Shown: positions 54,061-57,076 of the stretch, one piece after another
Numbering within the stretch: position 1 is the first letter of the stretch
Layout: every line of letters begins with the position of its first letter
From: an uncultured Bacilli bacterium
Lineage (GTDB): Bacteria > Bacillota_I > Bacilli_A > RF39 > UBA660
DNA: 57,076 nucleotides
Direction of reading: 5' to 3'
Assembly: GCA_947631035.1 (NCBI GenBank)
Contig: CANRJW010000004.1
Location: 1-57,076, forward strand
Made by a program: the position numbers and the translations under genes
Notes under the pieces: generated by a model
Databases searched by the model: none
Told to the model about the DNA's origin: nothing
What the model saw: only the letters and a program-made list of their open reading frames with translations

Positions 54061-55150
54061 TTATGCTTTATGACTTTTTAAAACGGATTCCATAACGGGT
54101 AAAAGCTCACCATCTAATACTTTTAAAGCATTACTTGTTTCATATCCACTACGATTATCTTTGACCATTTTATAAGGTTCTAGTACATAACTGCGAATTT
54201 GGCTACCAAAATTAATGTTTTCCATATTTCCTTGCAAGTTCTTTTGTTCTTGTTGTTGTTTTTGAAGTTCTAATTCATAAAGTTTACTTTTTAGGATTCT
54301 CATAGCTTGTTCTTTGTTTTGCATTTGACTTCTTTCATTTTGGCAAGTAACGACAAGTTTCGTTGGTAAGTGGGTAATGCGAACAGCTGAATTTGATGTG
54401 TTAACGCTTTGACCTCCTGCTCCACTACTATGGTATACATCGATTTTTAAATCGCTTTCTTTAATTTCAATGTTAATATCTTGGTTGTATTCAGGGGTTA
54501 CTAAAACAGAGGCAAAAGAAGTATGACGTCTTGCATTGGCATCAAAAGGAGAAATACGTACTAAACGATGGACACCTTTTTCACATTTAAAATAGCCATA
54601 TGCATAGATTCCTTTAATATGCATCGTAAAACTTTTTAAACCTGCTTCTTCTCCTTTTTGACTTTCAATAATTTCATAAGTATAATGATTGTTTTCACAA
54701 AAACGTGTATACATGCGAGCAAGCATACTGGCCCAATCACAGGATTCCGTTCCTCCAGCTCCAGGGTGAATTTCCAAATAGCAATTTAATTCGTCATATT
54801 CTCCATTTAACAGAGCACTAATTTCTAAGGACTCCATTTCTTTTTCTAACGTATGAAGTTCATTGGTCAAATTTTCTAAATCATTTTCTTCTAATATGTG
54901 AATAAGTTCTAAGTTATCCACAATATTTTTTTTTAGATTTTGATATTGTTCGAGTTCTTTTTTCAAAAGTGTAAGTTCTTGATTTACTTTTGTTGCTTTA
55001 TCAATATCTTGCCAAAAATCTGCTTCTTTGGTTTGTTCTTCTAAATTTTTTAGTTTTTCCTCTTTTTTAGATACGTCAAAGAGACCTCCCTAAATCTTCT
55101 ATTTTTTCTAACAAACAATTTAAAGCATTGATTAATTCTTTTTTATCCAT
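54061..55150 (-). CDS. prfB: Peptide chain release factor 2 with programmed +1 frameshift
   Basis: Begins at ATG 55150 (RBS AGGTGAT). After 24 codons the frame meets TGA at 55078-55076, inside the conserved shift site AGGGAGG-TCT-CTT-TGA-C; a +1 slip at CTT TGA restores the frame, giving about 362 residues. The RF2-specific tripeptide SPF is in VRISPFDANARRH and the catalytic GGQ is in SSGAGGQSVNTSNS. It ends translation at UGA and UAA. The shift is autoregulatory: low RF2 favours slippage. A plain ORF search would miss the first 60 residues. Confidence 0.96.
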
Positions 55151-55191
55151 GATAAATCACCTTGATAGTATTATAAAGAAAAAGAAAGAAA

Positions 55192-55222
55192 AAGGCAAAC
55201 TCCATAGTTGAATTTGCTTTTC
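55192..55222 (-). terminator. Terminator after the HTH gene of surface operon H
   Basis: AGCAAATTC / GAGTTTGC arms then T5 on the minus strand. Confidence 0.65.
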
Positions 55223-55403
55223 ATTTTTTGGTTATGTTTAGTTTATAGCCACAGGCATTTAGGATTTTCAAGTACATCTCAAGTGTTATTTTATTAACTC
55301 CTACTTCATATCGTGAGTATTGTTGTTGGGTTACTCCTATTTTCTTCGATAATTCTTTTTGGGATAGTCCACATGAGTTTCTTATTTCTTTTAGACTTTT
55401 CAT
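55221..55403 (-). CDS. Cro/C1-type HTH regulator coupled to surface gene H
   Basis: 60 residues. LKEIRNSCGLSQKELSKKIGVTQQQYSRYEVGVNKITLEMYLKIL is almost all of the protein: a minimal helix-turn-helix domain with a short KLNITKK end. Its ATG overlaps the stop of the surface gene (ATGA), so it is translated by coupling from that gene's ribosomes and may limit expression of the operon. Broken relatives follow surface genes B and D. Confidence 0.85.
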   Translation of the reverse strand: MKSLKEIRNSCGLSQKELSKKIGVTQQQYSRYEVGVNKITLEMYLKILNACGYKLNITKK

Positions 55404-57076
55404 GAAGCACTATTGGTTGGGACAAGGACAATACGGAAACTAGTATTACTATGTGTCTCACCTTTTTCACCCCAAAAAGCAAACAAACCTCTTCTTTCCT
55501 GTTGCACATTCAGTGCACCGCGACAAAACCACGGATTCGTATTGTAAACAAAATACGCATAATCTTGATAAAAGGAACTTCCTATCCATCCAGAATTCAT
55601 AGGCCCCAACTCTCCTGTTGCATCTCCTAAAATTCGACGATTCCAATGGGTTTGGCCAGTCCAATATTGGTAACTATCATAATATTTAGAATCGATTAAA
55701 TCTATTGTTTCACTCAATCCAAATTCTATTTCTTCTTTACTTTCTTTTAACATAGCCCCTGCTACATATTCCCATGAACCACCGGACATATCAAATATTC
55801 CTGAATTATTTCCTGTGGTACTTGCTGTTGGGCTTGTTGGATATACGTAGGAAACGCTATTGTTTTCCTTTGGAATTGTATTTTCACTCTCATCCTTAGA
55901 AAAGCCTGTATCAGCGCCATTTATTGCTACCACACCTGTTACGTAATTTAAACTATTGTTAACATATACTTCGGTACATGATGTATTATTACATCTTCCA
56001 TATATAGAATTAGTAAGATAAGCAACAGCTCCCCATTCCGTATTCTTCATTAAATGAGAATCCAATTCTCTTTTATAGCCATAACTCGTTTGATAGGCAT
56101 TTGCTACTTGGATGCTTCTCCATGAGTATACATTTGGTTTTATGATTACTTTATCTGGAGCATTTTCATTCTTTTGGGCTCCTGAAGTATTTTCTGCTCC
56201 TTTATATCCTGTTTCAAATTTGCCTACCCATATTCCATTTCCTCCAAATGCTAGAAATGCTGGATGCGTCATCCAATCTCCTTGTTTGCATAATCCTTTA
56301 TTTCCGGAAGTCTTTGGTGTTGTGCATTCATTGCTATTGCCATCTTTGGTATCTTCTAAGCCAAATCTTATCTCTATAACAGTCGTGGAACCTTTTTCCT
56401 CTACTTCTTTTACTGGGTCAATATATTCTCCTAACTTTTCGTCAAATAACTTATAACTATATTTTGGTATCCATACAAAATAACTTTCGATATCTTCTTC
56501 CTTTATTGTTGCTCCTGCTTTATATGTGTCTTCTTTTCCATTAGCAAGGATTACTGCATTCGCCCATTTCTTTTCCCCATATTCATACCACTTTGTCGTC
56601 GGGTCTGCTTTGGTAACTTCTCCATTATCTCCTATTTCGACTGCTACCATTCCTTTGCCTAATACTGGGTCTGCTCCTTGTAATAAGGGTTCACTATATA
56701 TCGCTATTTCATTTTGTACTGCTTCTATTACTACTTTACTTTTGAATATTTTATTTTGACTTTCATTTCCTGCATTTTCATCTATCCATATCCTTACTTC
56801 ATGACTTTTTTCTTCATAGGGTTTTAATGAACCTTCTCCTATTTTATATGTTTCTTGGTCTTTGTCTTCCATTTGTTGTGTTAGTGTTAACTTACTATTA
56901 CTATCCAGTTTTACTGCTATATCTTTAGATGGTAATTTATTTGTCTCTTCTACATCTTCTACTTCTAGTTCTACTTGATAATCCACTCCTACTCCACATG
57001 CATTTCTTATTTTAAATTGATAGGCATCTGTTTTACTTCCTGTTTCTTCTTTCATAGGATAGGCATGATATAAATT
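55400..57076 (-). CDS. Surface protein H, TasA-like and FGE/C-type-lectin-like domains (partial, start outside window)
   Basis: The frame is open to the window edge; its start, signal and any G tract lie beyond 57076. Visible parts: a TasA-like domain (NLYHAYPMKEETGSKTDAYQ, NACGVGVDYQVELEVEDVEE), matching surface proteins A and D, a linker (VKDPTTKWYEYGEKKWANAVI-type and ESYFVWIPKYSYKLF) and the FGE-like domain: WMTHPAFLAFGG, LMKNTEWGAVAYLTNSIYG, NSGIFDMSGGSWE, ILGDATGELGPM and a last part PWFCRGA...SFRIVLVPTNSAS. Its stop overlaps the HTH gene start. Confidence 0.8.
   Translation of the reverse strand, partial: NLYHAYPMKEETGSKTDAYQFKIRNACGVGVDYQVELEVEDVEETNKLPSKDIAVKLDSNSKLTLTQQMEDKDQETYKIGEGSLKPYEEKSHEVRIWIDENAGNESQNKIFKSKVVIEAVQNEIAIYSEPLLQGADPVLGKGMVAVEIGDNGEVTKADPTTKWYEYGEKKWANAVILANGKEDTYKAGATIKEEDIESYFVWIPKYSYKLFDEKLGEYIDPVKEVEEKGSTTVIEIRFGLEDTKDGNSNECTTPKTSGNKGLCKQGDWMTHPAFLAFGGNGIWVGKFETGYKGAENTSGAQKNENAPDKVIIKPNVYSWRSIQVANAYQTSYGYKRELDSHLMKNTEWGAVAYLTNSIYGRCNNTSCTEVYVNNSLNYVTGVVAINGADTGFSKDESENTIPKENNSVSYVYPTSPTASTTGNNSGIFDMSGGSWEYVAGAMLKESKEEIEFGLSETIDLIDSKYYDSYQYWTGQTHWNRRILGDATGELGPMNSGWIGSSFYQDYAYFVYNTNPWFCRGALNVQQERRGLFAFWGEKGETHSNTSFRIVLVPTNSAS

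Noticed and set aside
54061..54966. Truncated prfB starting at 54966
   Set aside because: The real gene begins at 55150 and reaches this frame through the conserved RF2 frameshift site.

Overview
The window is AT-rich chromosomal DNA from a low-GC Bacillota, most likely an uncultured gut Bacilli lineage near the Erysipelotrichales or the RF39-type relatives of Mollicutes. This rests on codon use, AGGAGGTGAT-type ribosome sites, cell-wall synthesis (murD), and Bacillus-like neighbourhoods: nfu/yutH/yutD/yunB, pcrA/ligA and tilS/ftsH. The standard code is used. Many genes end in TGA, and RF2 is present with its own TGA-containing programmed frameshift.

Layout. 1-2.4 kb: a 220-bp MITE-like element, a small island flanked by a tRNA-Phe fragment and carrying a DUF3800 gene, four tRNAs on the minus strand and tRNA-Leu on the plus strand. 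2.4-9.2 kb: ADP-ribosylglycohydrolase, murD, an S1 protein, nfu and a yutH/yutD/yunB-like cluster. 9.2-13.9 kb: two large surface-protein genes and a small hydrophobic peptide gene. 13.9-18.7 kb: tail-anchored protein, ferredoxin, two pseudouridine synthases, a PLP enzyme and an SDR. 18.8-24.7 kb: a frameshifted surface gene, small membrane proteins, a broken MazF-like toxin, a candidate small RNA and tRNA-Asn. 24.8-27.7 kb: dus, a predicted ADP-ribosyltransferase, pduL and an ASCH protein. 27.8-33 kb: two more surface genes and housekeeping genes. 33.5-47.6 kb: membrane proteins, a two-component system, YihY, a GGDEF protein, ligA, pcrA and a glycosyltransferase. 47.7-50.5 kb: two surface genes around a type I toxin-antitoxin locus. 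50.7-55.2 kb: ftsH, tilS and prfB. 55.2 kb to the end: a surface gene that runs off the window.

The main theme is a dispersed family of at least eight modular surface proteins. Each has a membrane-spanning N-terminus of one of two types, joined to very different C-terminal domains (C-type-lectin/FGE-like, glycine-rich, beta-rich). Four members (starts at 11378, 13820, 32994 and 49027, all minus) share a 5' cassette: sigma-A-like promoter, strong RBS, a 16-codon leader, then a run of exactly ten G inside the coding frame. With ten G the leader frame hits TAA within a few codons. With nine or twelve it fuses to the membrane segment and the rest of the protein. This is the architecture of phase variation by slipped-strand mispairing, and all four are OFF here. 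The members without a G tract sit beside small Cro/C1-type regulators, with repeats that look like operators between them. The window therefore looks like a surface-antigen repertoire switched in two ways, stochastic and regulator-based, with two small hydrophobic peptide loci placed among the genes.
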